Positions 47,701-57,950 are shown, counted from the first letter of the stretch. The stretch is DNA of 64,000 bases from Sipunculus nudus (GCA_026874595.1 CM049319.1:58104917-58168916), one strand, 5' to 3'. The notes: generated by a model not told the origin, from the letters alone. Numbers and translations: made by a program.

Positions 47701-50681
47701 GCTATCATCACCAAATTTTTTGCCAATGTTGGTCACATGAGTCAAATCTGAAATTATGGTATTGGCGGCGCCACCTGCATCGCCCTTTTTTGTACAGGGA
47801 TCATCAGTGCCTGTATCATACTGACAGCTACAAAAAACTTCTTCTCTGAAACCATATGGCCAAATTGTTTAATATAGCACAGAAATGATCCTAGGGTAGT
47901 GCTGAGTTTTGGCTGAGTTATGGGAAGCTGAATTTAGTCATATGCCATAACTGCCAATTTAGCTCAGTGGCAAAGATCTTCTTCTCAAAAACCACTGGGC
48001 CACTTTCTTAAATCTCACACATTAATTATCCTTAGATGTTGATTATTCAAGTTTGTTCCAATGGTTTTGGTTCAGTGATTTTTGGCTGAGTTATGGGAAG
48101 CTTAACTTAGCCATTTTGTTGTATTTTCCCAAATGAGTTATTAACCTGCAAAACGTTTTTTGACTGACGCCACTGAGCCCTATTTGTTTAATATTTTACA
48201 TGAATAATCCCCTGAATAATTCTTATAATAATTGTCTTTCGTGGTTCCAAAGAATGAATATTGGCTTAATTATAAAGATTGAATTGAGTCATTTTATCAT
48301 AAATGTTAACTGTGTGAATCTGATACCTCTAGCCTGGCACCAGTTTATCAGCATCTATTACATCATGCCGCTTGACATTTAGATTTCAGGTTATCTATAG
48401 TTAATATTGACAAGAATGTTTTTTAAAAGATTTTAGAAAAATGTGGATTTATGATTTTAGTTATTCCTCATGCCAGGCAATGTTTACAATCACAGGTATA
48501 CAGCTCTCTTTGGGTATACAGCTGTAAGTGGATTATAAATAATTGGTATCCATACTCAACTAAATTCAAGATTTTGCCATCAGTGAGATGTATCTGTATT
48601 AAAATTCTGCATTCATTATGCATCTGTAGTAATTTTTTGCGAACCTGTGAGCTAATGCGATGGTGTTGGGGCATTGTCTGTATGTTAACCCATACTATAT
48701 CAAAAACGCCTGGAGCTAGCATCATGGAATTTAATGCAAAAAATTAGCCATCTGAGAAACTCTGCATTTTCTTAGATTTTATAGAGAAAAAGCTAAAAAA
48801 TACTTTCAAAATCTTCTCCTCCAAAACAGTCAAGCCAATTTGTTCAATATATCTAAAGAATTATCCTAGGATATGGTTCTTTTAATCATATCAGAGAAGC
48901 TTAAGTTGGTCTTATGGCCATTATTATTTCTATTTCAAACTGAGGACTGCAAAACTGTTCTTCTACAAAATTATTGTTTCAATTATAACTTCTGTAACAT
49001 GGCACAAAAATTATTCATAGGTGGCCTTTGTTAAAGTTTACTTGAATGATTCTTGGCAGAACTATTGGACCTGTAACAAGGAAAGGAACTTTTATTATTC
49101 TAGATATTTTGATAAAAAGTTTATGAATATGTCAGCTTGAAAAAAAAACATTTTAGCCAAAGACTTTCAGTATGTGTAAACAGATTTACCAACAGGCCAA
49201 GATTGTGTCTGTATCTTTAACTAGGTTGAGAATTGCCAACTGTTTCAGATTTGGCAACAGATCAAGAGTTCTCTCAGTGCAGCCAGATATAGGTCAAGAG
49301 TTCAATCAGTCCAGCCAAGCACAAGGCATGTGATCACCTCATGTGTGACATGTGAACACCTCATTGGCACCATGTGATCACCTCATGGGTGTCATGCCCC
49401 TAAGGGCTGTATGTGGAGCCAATCTGTTAGCTTATGCAATGGTGAGGCTACTATTTCAGATTTGGCAATAGGCCAAAGGTAAGTCTGGATCTATGTATAG
49501 CTTTGGCAGACCTCCAACTGTATCAGATTAGGCAACAGGTCAAGAGTTCACTCAGGTTTAGGTCAGAGTTCACTCAGTGCAGTAGCTGCATTCTATTTAT
49601 TGCGTTGGCAGACTGCCCAGTGCATCAGATTTGGCACCAAAGTTCAGCCTGGATCTATTTATAGCTTTGGCAGACTGCCAACTGTGTCAGATTATGCAAC
49701 AGGTCAAGAGTTCACTCAGTGCAGCCAGGTTCAGGTCAAAGTTCACTCAGTCTAGCCTGGTGCAGGTCATGAGTTCACTCAGTGCCGTAGCCTGAGCCAG
49801 CAAATATGTCACAGTTCACTCAGAGCAACTGCCTTTCTCACCTAAGCCTCGTCAGCCCCTTGCATCAGACTCATGGTAAGTTTGATGTATTGGCCTGATA
49901 ATTTGACCTGTGTATGTGTCTTTGATAGCTTTCTCGTTCACAAGACAGGTGTCGCCACCTACAATGAATTTTGCACAGTGTATGTGCCTGCTTATTTCTA
50001 CAGAGGAATTAGAAATTTCAGTCTGAAAGTGGGCATATTTATACATATTGAATAGCTTTGTCTTATACAAGACTGGTGGTGCCACCTACAATATTTTTTG
50101 CACAGTGTGTCCCTGCTTATTTCTCAGGAGGGGTTTGATATATCAGTCTGAAAATAGGGCATGTGTATATATCTCTGATAGCTTCGTTGTATACAAGACT
50201 GGTGGTGCCAGCTACAATAATTTTTGTGTTGTGTGCACCCATGCCAGAATTTCAGCAGTGATGTTTGTGTAATTGTTTCTTTTTCAGAATGTTTAGTACT
50301 TGCATTGTTCATATACATGAGAAGTAATGGTCCAGCATTGAAGCATTATACTTGATGTATTTCCCAATGCACAGATTCGCATTAGGCCTGTAGGTCTTGT
50401 TGAATTTCTAACCACGTGAATACAAACATGGTTTCACCATACTGGATGGCACTCAACTTGTACACTTGTAATGGTTAATGTTGAACCCTGATTTGTCATT
50501 TGCAGGTCCTGTGATAGGTTTGGAATATAACGGGGACGGATGCCTCCAGGGATGCCAAGAAACCTGTATTGCTATCAGTAAAGGTACAACCGGACTGGTC
50601 TTTGTCAGCTCTGGGCGGTCAGCTGCAGCACAACAAATCGAAAACTTTTTCAACTTTGCCGATATGCAAATGGGAGCATGA
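30114..50681 (+). CDS. RP2: RP2 (XRP2) orthologue, ARL3 GTPase-activating protein, nine coding exons
   Basis: Joined exons encode about 345 residues (human RP2: 350). Established role of the family: RP2 is a GAP for ARL3, acting at the ciliary base and membranes to free lipidated cargo from carriers such as UNC119 and PDE6D. Residues 28 to about 175 form the cofactor-C/C-CAP beta-helix, with QQPIIE-like and CQQFR motifs. Arg111 in CQQFR aligns with the human arginine finger Arg118, and Glu131 follows in QPIIE, so GAP activity is expected. Residues 185-227 are a linker with PLPTTE. Residues 228-345 form the NDP-kinase-like domain, ending [10 protein letters not shown] against human FYNFADIQMGI. 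All introns are GT-AG and phases agree. The gene has more introns in the C-CAP region than the human gene, where (from memory) one large exon covers it. Exon 1 is the weak point; the rest is secure. Confidence 0.95.
30179..31820 (+). other. RP2 intron 1
   Basis: Contains a degenerate tandem repeat at 30340-30790 (GGGAAAATCTGATA at about 30380, 30430, 30532, 30630, 30729: 50- and 100-bp spacing). It also has a patch at 30855-30915 that recurs just upstream of exon 5, a solo Helitron-like 3' end at 31272-31315 and a TGTA/TATG microsatellite at 31480-31550. Confidence 0.75.
31821..31938 (+). CDS. RP2: RP2 exon 2
   Basis: Acceptor TTGTACAG|GG, donor TGTCAG|GTAAGC. Encodes [11 protein letters not shown] onward to [10 protein letters not shown], the start of the C-CAP domain; the human counterpart reads VDPKDY...GQQFLIQDCE. 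Ends in phase 0. Confidence 0.95.
31950..32520. repeat. 27-bp minisatellite in intron 2
   Basis: About twenty units like CACACTAAATGATGTACAG plus TTTTCTGT begin a dozen bases after the exon-2 donor. As 27 is a multiple of three, both strands stay open over 31925-32282, giving 9-residue repeats (NDVQFSVTL on +, ENCTSFSVT on -). These are repeat artefacts, not genes. Confidence 0.92.
32567..32658 (+). CDS. RP2: RP2 exon 3
   Basis: Acceptor CGTTTCAG|AAT after a long T-rich tract, donor GGCAG|GTATGT. Encodes [18 protein letters not shown] and [10 protein letters not shown], matching human CNIYIFDHSATVTIDDC and IIFLGPVKG. Ends phase 2; Ser92 is completed by exon 4. Confidence 0.95.
32706..32774. 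repeat. (TA)n microsatellite in intron 3
   Basis: About 34 TA dinucleotides, 50 bp after the exon-3 donor. Confidence 0.95.
33177..33349 (+). CDS. RP2: RP2 exon 4 (arginine-finger exon)
   Basis: Acceptor TATTTCAG|CG, donor TTAGAAG|GTTGGT. Encodes [39 protein letters not shown] and [13 protein letters not shown]. It holds the catalytic Arg111 (human Arg118) and Glu131 (human Glu138). Ends in phase 1, so Glu150 is split with exon 5. Confidence 0.97.
33560..33790 (+). repeat. Dispersed repeat E in intron 4
   Basis: Similar to the reverse complement of 23290-23415. A CACACACACAAGATCAGACC segment closes it. Open frames here follow the repeat. Confidence 0.45.
34108..34386 (+). mobile_element. 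3' end of the same TA-flanked transposon as in intron 6
   Basis: Aligns with 45590-45864: shared CACGGCTCCCATGCATG, CTTCGAAAGT, GATTTCAAGATTTTGAATTT and the terminal TTTTAAGTGGAGATTTTATG|G followed by TA. No matching left terminus was found upstream, so this copy is 5'-truncated. Confidence 0.85.
34387..34600 (-). repeat. Dispersed repeat family C, inverted copy
   Basis: The reverse complement resembles 17615-17825: TTGCCACCAGATG, GGCCATTTTGTCAG-type words, CATATC and CCTTTTATAAAAATAAG. Confidence 0.5.
34898..35001 (+). CDS. RP2: RP2 exon 5
   Basis: Acceptor GTGTTTCAG|AG, donor CCACAG|GTATGT. Encodes (E)[20 protein letters not shown] then [14 protein letters not shown], the end of the C-CAP domain; human has [20 protein letters not shown]. 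Ends phase 0. Confidence 0.96.
35002..36251 (+). repeat. RP2 intron 5 with degenerate repeats and exon-5-like fragments
   Basis: At 35137-35175 the sequence GTGCCAGGAGAGGAAAACTT and CACCTTACTGCCAG closely copies the 3' end of exon 5; a shorter trace (CTTACTGCCACTGGCAC) lies at about 35773. Between and after these, units like GGTCATGATACATTTATTCT and TAACCACTGCT recur (35080, 35880, 35990; also 55430). The repeat thus seems to have carried part of exon 5. Confidence 0.75.
36252..36380 (+). CDS. RP2: RP2 exon 6 (linker)
   Basis: Acceptor CTTTTACAG|GAA, donor GATGAG|GTAATG; 43 codons in phase 0. Encodes [20 protein letters not shown] to SRRKNSDE. Human counterpart: YVPIPTTEE ... QRQKSSDE. This links the C-CAP and NDP-kinase-like domains. 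Confidence 0.95.
36381..36988 (+). repeat. Start of RP2 intron 6; dispersed repeat copy
   Basis: The block 36580-36770 contains AACCACCAGGGTGCGCACAA and an inverted-looking partner TGGGTGCACAATGCAATACC. Similar 'CACCACCAGG' units lie at 46222-46420, 55431-55560 and 56030-56105. It may be a short non-autonomous element; ends were not defined. Confidence 0.45.
36989..44508. repeat. Satellite array, 24 monomers of 312 or 314 bp, in RP2 intron 6
   Basis: The word ACCCAAATATATTCCTG occurs 24 times from 37021 to 44229 at steps of 314 or 312 bp. Sixteen 314-bp and eight 312-bp monomers sum to 7520 bp, exactly the array length. Each monomer is 248 bp of host-type intron followed by 66 bp identical to the left end of the transposon at 44443. 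Monomers are nearly identical. No open frame over 60 codons exists in it. Each monomer carries two acceptor-like sites: TTTTCAG|GGCTGG and CATCCAG|GGCTGTATAG. Confidence 0.97.
40159..43286. repeat. Two 1564-bp higher-order units (five monomers each)
   Basis: The spacing pattern 312, 314, 312, 312, 314 occurs at 40159-41722 and again at 41723-43286. Diagnostic variants repeat in the same order: GAACACAGTC (2-bp loss), CTTTAAACAC, GAACACAGTC, then GTGATTTGAA with GGACCTGACTATGCCAAAAT, then the standard form. Confidence 0.93.
44443..45864. mobile_element. Non-autonomous DNA transposon with TA target duplication
   Basis: Left terminus CCATAAAATCTCCACTTAAA, right terminus the reverse complement of CCGTAAAATCTCCACTTAAA; both abut TA. 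Sub-terminal TTAAAACCG words recur near both ends. The 1422-bp body has no transposase frame. TA duplications are typical of Tc1/mariner and related groups, but the terminal sequence does not let me name a superfamily. A truncated relative is at 34108-34386. Confidence 0.85.
45865..46087 (+). repeat. 43-bp tandem repeats copying the exon-7 splice acceptor
   Basis: Units like CATGGTTATTTTGTGTATTT then CAGGGCTGTCTAGTAGTG precede the true exon. Acceptor-like AG|GG(C) junctions fall before 45880, 45965, 46008, about 46045 and 46088. The 45965 copy is in frame with exon 7 but reads into TGA within about 30 codons. Confidence 0.88.
46088..46168 (+). CDS. RP2: RP2 exon 7
   Basis: Acceptor GTATTTCAG|GGC, donor AAACAT|GTGAGT; 27 codons. 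Encodes [20 protein letters not shown] then VDMKEKH, start of the NDP-kinase-like domain (human SCLVVLFAGD...). This start, not the upstream look-alikes, keeps the frame open. Confidence 0.92.
46169..46913 (+). repeat. RP2 intron 7 with dispersed repeat copy
   Basis: The block 46222-46420 matches the 36580-36770 family (TCACCACCAGGGCTTGCACA; TTGTGCATC near the end). A stretch near 46731 (TACAGTGAAATCTCACCTGA) resembles the terminus of pogo-like MITEs. Confidence 0.5.
46914..47013 (+). CDS. RP2: RP2 exon 8
   Basis: Acceptor ATAATTTCAG|CCA, donor CAGCAAG|GTCAGT. Encodes [20 protein letters not shown] then [13 protein letters not shown]; human has [20 protein letters not shown]. Ends phase 1, with Gly288 split. 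Confidence 0.94.
47306..50400 (+). mobile_element. Two or more family B copies filling RP2 intron 8
   Basis: Left-end sequences occur at 47306 (GCGCACCTGTGAGCTTATGT), 48639 (GCGAACCTGTGAGCTAATGC) and, degenerate, near 49422, so copies are nested or tandem. The common right end with its small hairpin is at about 50360-50400. Tandem CAAGAGTTCACTCAGTGC words fill 49240-49810 and GGTGGTGCCACCTACAAT units 49940-50230. No protein frame. Confidence 0.75.
50506..50681 (+). CDS. RP2: RP2 exon 9 and stop
   Basis: Acceptor CATTTGCAG|GT; ends TGA at 50679-50681. Encodes (G)[19 protein letters not shown], then an Ile/Ser/Lys stretch and [12 protein letters not shown]. Human ends GPVIALEFNGDGAVEVCQ ... 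FYNFADIQMGI. This is the C-terminal part of the NDP-kinase-like domain. Confidence 0.97.
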
Positions 50682-51190
50682 AGACCAAATGATTGGCCGT
50701 CACCTCATGAACAATTTGAATATTCAAATGTGATATCTCATTGTACAAAGCTATGTCAGTTGTGTGATAAATATTGTGGGTTATTTATTATTTTCATTTG
50801 TTTGTCGATACTGTGTCAAATTGCGTTATATAAAATTCTAGTATCTATAATATATACTTTGATATATCAGTTTTGCGTCCATATTTTTTTATCTTTTGGT
50901 ATACCTCTTTAATGTTATTGTTTCTATGTGTACAGATATAATGCATGTGTTGATGTGTTTTGTTTCTATAGTACATGTTGTGCACAATTATTAGTTAGTA
51001 TAAACTGAAATGAGTTTCTGATATAAAGCTTTGCCATTTGCTATGGTTATATGCTGCATGGATGTGTCTCTGGCGTACATGAAAAAACCTCGCAGAAGTG
51101 CATCTTGACACATTAATATATTACTTATCGCCAGATTTGCTGAAACTTATAAACTGTTATATTATTAAATACATACAGTAATGCTTCAGA
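50682..51190 (+). other. RP2 3' untranslated region (approximate)
   Basis: AT-rich sequence after the stop. The first near-canonical poly(A) signal I find is ATTAAA at 51164-51169; canonical AATAAA appears only much further on (about 53007 and 54091). The true cleavage site is unknown. Confidence 0.4.
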
Positions 51191-52810
51191 ATTTTTTGCT
51201 AAATTTTGGCATAAAAATGCATTTTCATTTACAAGATGATAATCTTTTGGAAACTATTTGAAAATGCTGGTCACACCCTCAGATCTGTTTAACAACCAGG
51301 AAGACATTGGTATGTAGCTCCATCTGTGGTGCACTAAGGCAATTAATTTGGTGATGCCTACCATTTCAAAGTGTTTTGACACTGAACTTTGATTCTTTAT
51401 AAATAACAGTACTTTTTTTCAAACAGTGCCAGAGGCTTAAACTATGAAGAAATTTTGGCACTGAACTTTGAAAATAACAATATTTTGTTTGCCAGAGGCT
51501 TAAATTGTGAAGAAATCACACAAGTGGTTGAAATTTAAGTTATTCATACCAATAGGTACAGTGGTAACTTTACACTTATAATCATACCAAAGAGTACAAA
51601 ACCAGAAATAAGGAAGCTTATAAATAATACATAATTTCTCATTACATACAAAATAACTTACCAGGAATATGATGGATTTAGATAAAACTCAAGCAGCAGA
51701 AATTTTAACTAATGTTATATCTCACTTGAGTTTCTTGGCAAAATCCATGCATACTAAATGAGGTCAGAGGTCATCAGAGTTTGGTGATGCTATGATGACT
51801 TCCTTAAAAAATGTTTGCATTTCAGGGAAGTCACCATAAATATTAACTATAAGTTTCTCTCATCGAATTATATTTGCAACATAATTTGTGCATATTTAAT
51901 GACGTCAGAGGTCACAAAGGTCAGGGTTGTTTAGCATGTTTGTTTGCAGTGTTTTCATTAACAGGCCATTCCTTATAAAAAATTCAGAAACTAGGAATAT
52001 ATATTCAGGAATGCAGGCCTCCACCTTGTGGGTTGTCCTTAATGTGGTAAACTCCAAATCAGTGTGTTCTTTCACTCATTGGCTTATATTCCTAGGTTCA
52101 TTGTTGCATATACCTCCCAGCAAGAACTTGCATTTACTTATTCACCCCATTTTCTGATGTTCAATTTGGCATGTGTGACTGCACATTTGTAAATATTGAA
52201 GGAGGTCCTTCTAAATCCAGATGATAAGCCAGACCTTCTACAAAGTCATCAATTTGTTATTGGCCCATTCTCGAGGTGCCCATTCCATTCATGATTGCAT
52301 CAGTTATCTTGTGAACAAACATACACACACACAAATGGGATTAAAGACTTAACCTTCTGACCATGGCAATAACAAGTTTCAGCAAATCTTGGCGATTACG
52401 AATTAATGTGTTCTTGCACATAGAAAAGCTTGTTGTAGAATCACTGGCAGTAGGCTGGTTGCAACATCACTTGGTATGTGATGCTTGGACTTTTACCAGG
52501 GAGTTTGGTTTGGGCTTTTGATGTCTAATCATTTTTATTTTTGATGGGATCATAAACTGTTAATTTTGGATATTGTAGTAAATTGTATATTTTTAATTTT
52601 TTACCCTGGACAATGCCTTGCTCTGTATCTTGTGGTTTTTCATCAACTTTAATGATCTGAAAATAATTTGATTGTTGTGTGAAAATGCTGCAACTCAAGC
52701 GGCTGCTAAGATATGTTTTATATGAGTTGGATGTTTTGATAGGCCTTGATGTTATAGGATAGGAACACCATGTTAGATATAACAATATATACATGTTTGT
52801 TATATATATA
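51191..52810. other. Non-coding with family A fragment at 51640-51930
   Basis: A diverged family A piece is recognised by AGGAATATGATGGATTTAGA, AATGAGGTCAGAGGTCATCA and GACGTCAGAGGTCACAAAGG. The rest is AT-rich and unassigned. Confidence 0.5.
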
Positions 52811-53784
52811 CAGTAAAACCTGTCTAATCCAGACAATCAAGGGACTGATATATTTTGTCCTTAATAGCCAGGTGTCTTTATTAGGCAGGTGTGCAATCAA
52901 ATATCATGAAGAAAACATACATTTAAGAAAAAGTTTGTAATTACCATGCATTGTCATATATATATATGTGTGTGTGTGTGTATTTAAATGTATAAAATTT
53001 TATAATAAAAGAAAGACTATGAACTGGAAAACAGGACTTTAATTACAACATATTAAATCACATACATGTATAAAACATACTAAAAAATATATAAACAGTA
53101 TGATGAACATGTGAAAAACTTAATATGAATATCCATGGAGATACTGCAACATAACTTGTCATAAGTTTACCGTAATTGGCGTTAGTTCATCGTGACATCG
53201 CTATTTGACACGGATTATCAGTTTTACTTACCAATACTGTAATCCTTTCATTAATTCCCGGCTTTGTGCAAAAGCTTGATGATCACCGATGTGGGAAGCC
53301 CTGGCCTTGACATCATAAGTTGTGAAAAATCACTGTGTTTATCAGTCATTGGCCCCTCCTGGCCTGCGCTTAGTGAGCACAAACTGTGACATACCAAAGA
53401 GAAATAAGCCAAAAATGTTTTGACAGGAAAAGACTCGTAGCCTTTGATTTTGTAGCTGACAATTGATCAAAGAATTTGGTGAACTTGCCAGCGGACACTC
53501 AGCCTGCCGAACAAGTGTCCGTATTTGTCAGGTTGATTTACCATGAAAACACTTGCAGGAGCCAGTATCAGCTGTCCGTTGTCTGCATTAGGCAGGTGTC
53601 CGCCCCAGAGAGGTTTAACATATTCATAAAATATAGGGAAAATTGAAGGGACTTATATAATGTGTCCGTAATAGCCAGATGTCCACCTTAGAGAGGTGTC
53701 CGCAAATTGAAGGGACTTATATATTGTGTCTGTAATAGCCGGATGTCCACCTTAGAGAGGTGTCCGCAAGACCAGGTTGAACTG
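52811..53784. mobile_element. pogo/Tigger-like MITE (974 bp)
   Basis: The left end CAGTAAAACCTGTCTAATCC is preceded by TA; the right end reads GACCAGGTTGAACTG followed by TA. The ends match as imperfect inverted repeats (CAGTNNAACCTG). CAGTAAAACC-type termini with TA duplication are common in pogo/Tigger elements. A 70-bp tandem (GTGTCCGTAATAGCCAGATG) lies at 53635-53770. No transposase. Confidence 0.65.
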
Positions 53785-53804
53785 TATATATAAATATACA
53801 TACA

Positions 53805-53985
53805 CAGTGAAACCTCAGGATTACAATCACCAAAGGGCCAGACATCGATAAAGAGGTCCCATTTTCAAAATGGCTGTCTCAGTGAGGTCTGATATGAAGA
53901 GCAAAAAAGAATTAGGACCATAAAAATTTTATTATTTTGAGGTGGTTGGTAAACTGAGGTGATCCTAAGGTGAGGTTTTACTGTA
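53805..53985. mobile_element. Short pogo-like MITE (about 180 bp)
   Basis: Left end CAGTGAAACCTCAGGATTAC, right end CCTAAGGTGAGGTTTTACTG followed by TA. These are inverted copies of the same kind of terminus. Confidence 0.7.
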
Positions 53986-54349
53986 TATGTATGTATGTCA
54001 GTGTTTGTGCAGATTTGTTTTGTCTTTATATTTCTTAACTTTATTTATCTGTCACTTAAGTCAGGGATATTGTATCAAAAGCACTCTTAAATAAATATAT
54101 ATATAATAAAATATATAATATAATATATGATAATTTAATATTCCTGCATGTATTTCATTTCTGTACTATTTGTGAGAAGTTTATATTACTTTCAAGTATT
54201 GTATTTATACCAGATATATTATATCTGTTGCCAGAAGTTTTCTTTTTGTAAGACTAATTACTTTTATAATAATTAGGTAATTTATACTTATATGTGTTGA
54301 ATTTCAAGCATGTACAATCATATCTTCTGTCTGACCAAAATGATACTGT

Positions 54350-54560
54350 AATCTTTGTTGTCATGGTAACAAACAACAAAAGCCTTACATGTGATGGTCA
54401 GGTGCATGCTGATATATTGTTTAGGTTGCCAAGGTGAACAGCTAGATTTTATATTGTTGGGTTGTCATGGTGACCAGCTTGACTGTGAAATGTACGGTTG
54501 GTATGCCAACAAGTATTGTGGTGTAATTGTAGGTTGTCATGGAACCATGCTTGTATAATA
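54350..54560 (+). repeat. Degenerate tandem repeat with X-box-like motifs
   Basis: GTTGTCATGGTAAC (54357), GTTGTCATGGTGAC (54461) and weaker forms at 54425 and 54533 recur at roughly 70-105 bp. The first two fit the RFX X-box consensus RYYNYY-N2-RRNRAC. It lies 3.7 kb downstream of the RP2 stop. Confidence 0.5.
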
Positions 54561-55429
54561 GTATCACTTCATGATGGTTACTAGTATGTGTTAATCTTTT
54601 TTAGGGCTGGATGTTGATATTCGTCCCAATTTGAAATGCTGCTCTAAGTTTTCTTTTCACTAAGGAAGATAGATGCACTGTAACCGCTTGCAGAAATTAA
54701 CAATACATGTTGAGTGGAAAAAGCATACATAAAATTGTGCATGTAAAACAATATCGCATATAAGTCAAGGTGGATTTTTTAAGGGAGAGTAAGGGGACTT
54801 AAGGAGCAATCAAAGTAGATCTAAGGCACATGCATGATAAGTTGCCTCAACAACACTGCATGCTTTGTAAATTTTGACACCTCGTAGAGGGCTTCAAGGT
54901 TGTTCATGCAAAAAATTTTAAAATGAAAAAAAAAACAGCGTAATACATACCACAGGTCTGGTGGTTATGTGACATGCTTTTATTGTTCAGTCTGTAATGA
55001 TATATATGTCAAGTTCTGATCATTTACTGGAGTATTTATTTTTTTGGCAAATATAGAAACAACTGCATATGCACTTTCCTTGGGCATTAATCCATAGATT
55101 CCTATTATTAGAATATAAGTGACATCATACTAAAATTTGAGGATTTAGGCGTGGTCCAGAAAAGCTCTTATCCCTCTCTAAGCTCTCAAGTCCCCTCCTT
55201 AGATAGATAGTCAGATTGTGCTTTGTAAATGACATAGGCACATACACTAAACTTTTTTTTCTACAAATCTCAGCATATATTTACCAGCTTAATAAAGATT
55301 GTTGATTATTGTTTTTCTGAGCATTATCTTTAATTCCTTTCATTTTAATGTTTTTAGCATTCAATATTATTTTCAGTATTATTAAATTTGTCCACACCAG
55401 CAAATGCTCATATTAAGGTACACTTTACA

Positions 55430-56110
55430 CAGTGGTCATGATACATTCATTCTGGCATTCCTTCAACTACAACCACTGCTGTCAACAGCATGTTTTTTTT
55501 TTCATATTTCACCACCAGGAAGTTGGCACAAGGCCAAGTATGATCTGACAACGAGAACAGAGTTTTAAATTTGGCCAGACCATGTGATACCCACTTGTAA
55601 TTAAATGAATATATTGTGACCACTGTGGAAAGAGCATAGTATTGAGGAATCTTTTATATATTTTATTGAATAAATTTCCTTTCTTAGGGTATTAGCACTG
55701 GATATTTCTAAGTTATGTATGAAGCTACTTGGCCATATTTAGCAAACATATCATTTTTGGAATGCTATGATTGGTTAAAGAACTTTTTATTAGTCATCAG
55801 GATATAAATATAACCAGCAGTATGCTTATTGTTTATTTTGTGTATTTATTAAAAATCACGTTTTTGTATATATTTAAAAATAAAGCAGATTGGCATTATG
55901 ACACAAAGAATGGCTGGACTGTTGTTCAAAGATCAGTTGCTTTTCTTTCTTGTTTATCATTAAACCCCAGCTAAAAGCATACACTCCTTATACAGTGATT
56001 GTACATTACAGTATTGCTATATATCCTTTGCTTTTACCACTGCTTGTTTTACCACAGTTCGTCTGGTTTCACCACCAGGAGTGAGCACATGGCCAAGCAT
56101 TGTTATCAAA
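55430..56110. repeat. Dispersed 'CACCACCAGG' repeat copies
   Basis: 55431-55570 (GGTCATGATACATTCATTCT ... TTTCACCACCAGGAAGTTGG) and 56030-56105 (TTTCACCACCAGGAGTGAGC) belong with intron 5, 6 and 7 repeats of RP2. No gene in this interval. Confidence 0.55.
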
Positions 56111-57611
56111 CCAGTTAAAATATAAATATTATTAATTTTGCCATGTCACTTTAAAAATGTAAATACATTTTAAAGCTTGCTCATACAGTTGCAGGATTAT
56201 TCCCACAGATAATAGAAAACAACATAGAAATTTAAGATTCAAATTACTGAAATTGCAGAAAGATCTGTCCTTACTTTATACTGCCAGTCTTATAGTTAAA
56301 TGTGCTAAACAGAGAGCTATTACCATGATGACACTTTCTTCTATAAAGAAAAGTCAGCAAATTATGTGACTCAGGTATTTCAGTTAGGTTTATTTCAATC
56401 TAAAATTGTTAATTACATATTAAAAGCCAGCAAAAGCAGTCCATTAATTTGTGGACCTTGCACTGATCACTATAATAATTTTGATTCAAAATATCACATA
56501 TCATGGTGACATCAATTTCTTTGTCCTGAATAGACGCTCCCATTCATTGGTTTTAGAAGTAGGGTTTGTTCTGCTCCTAACCAGGTGAACCTGTGTTACT
56601 GAAGCAGGGCACTGCTTACAACGGAGGAAAGTCTGATCAGATTATTAATCTTTCATGAACACATGTAAATGATTATTTGCATGATAAATCAGTCATAGTT
56701 TTCATTCCATTTTTATACTGCAGCAAGGAGGCTCGTGAAGTTTTGCATTTTGGTTGGATAAAAAAGTATATTTTCAGAGAATGTAATTTCATGCATTCCA
56801 TACATATGAGTGTATTACAGAGAATCTACTAGTAGGTGTATGTCACATTGTGTTACTTTCATTTCCTCAGACTCAGAAGTGCCAATATGAACTTATATAG
56901 TTATAAATTCAAATGAACATTTACTGTTTACTTGAATACCTTAAGCAGATTCACAACAAAACTCATGTTCAGACCTACAGATGAATAATAATCAGTATCC
57001 AGAGTTGATATCCACAATAAGTAATCAGTGATAGTGCAGCCAGCTGGTGGCTACTCTGCAAACTATCAGCTCAGTGACATTTACAGGCCTGTGCTGTCAC
57101 CTGGTGATCACTGCAAACACTACCATCTTTAACTTAGCATCAGTTACTTTTAGCACAAGAGGTGTATTATTTCATGTTGTCTGTCAATCTTGAATCAGCA
57201 TAATTGAAAGACAGTTATATGTTAGCCCTGTTCTAGATTAATTAACACAAAATGAACCTTATGCTGTTTGACTTTGCATGTATGGTTGAAAGGATATGAT
57301 GTATGCCTATGCCATAGTGTCACAGATTGTATCTTTATGGCACAATTGCCTTAATTAGTAATTTTATTTATTTTCAGAGAAATCACAACTCTGAAAGCTC
57401 AATCAGAAACTTAGCATGTACTACTCAGGGTGTTACTGTATGTCACCCACAATATCTTTTTGGGGTCTCTATTGGGCAGAACTTAAAAAGCTGCATCCAA
57501 ATAGGGCTGTGAAATTTCAAAGACAAATACTCTATCATTATCATTAGTTGCCCTTGTATAGGCATGTTGACAGTATTCAATCATCAGGTGGAAAGCTACA
57601 TCCAACATCTA
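56111..57611. other. Non-coding, nothing recognised
   Basis: AT-rich sequence with no gene or clear repeat found. Confidence 0.45.
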
Positions 57612-57848
57612 TTAGGCAAAAAAAATAAGGTTTGGTTCTCAGGCACTTTTTTTTCAATAATAATGTCAATGATAGGGGAAAAGCATGAAATTAACAGATT
57701 TTTTATGCTAAACAGGTAAAAGCACAATATAACAAAGGAAATCATATCAAAATTGTATTTTTTTATCTTCTTGAAAGATGAAAATCAAATATAAATTTTT
57801 GATGCAGGGGGTTGTCTGAGAACAATACCTTTTATTATTTTGGCCTTA
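57612..57848. mobile_element. Palindromic MITE, copy 1
   Basis: Left end TTAGGCAAAAAAAATAAGG then TTGGTTCTCAGGCAC; right end TTTTATTATTTTGGCCTTA. It matches the ends of 59684-59986, with more decay. Confidence 0.75.
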
Positions 57849-57950
57849 TTAGTTTCTGAGCACTGTAGGCATTTATAGTCACAGGATGTAGATAGGATTG
57901 GGTAGCTGTGTTAATTTGATATTGAGTTTATGACAGGAAGTTTTGTTTTT

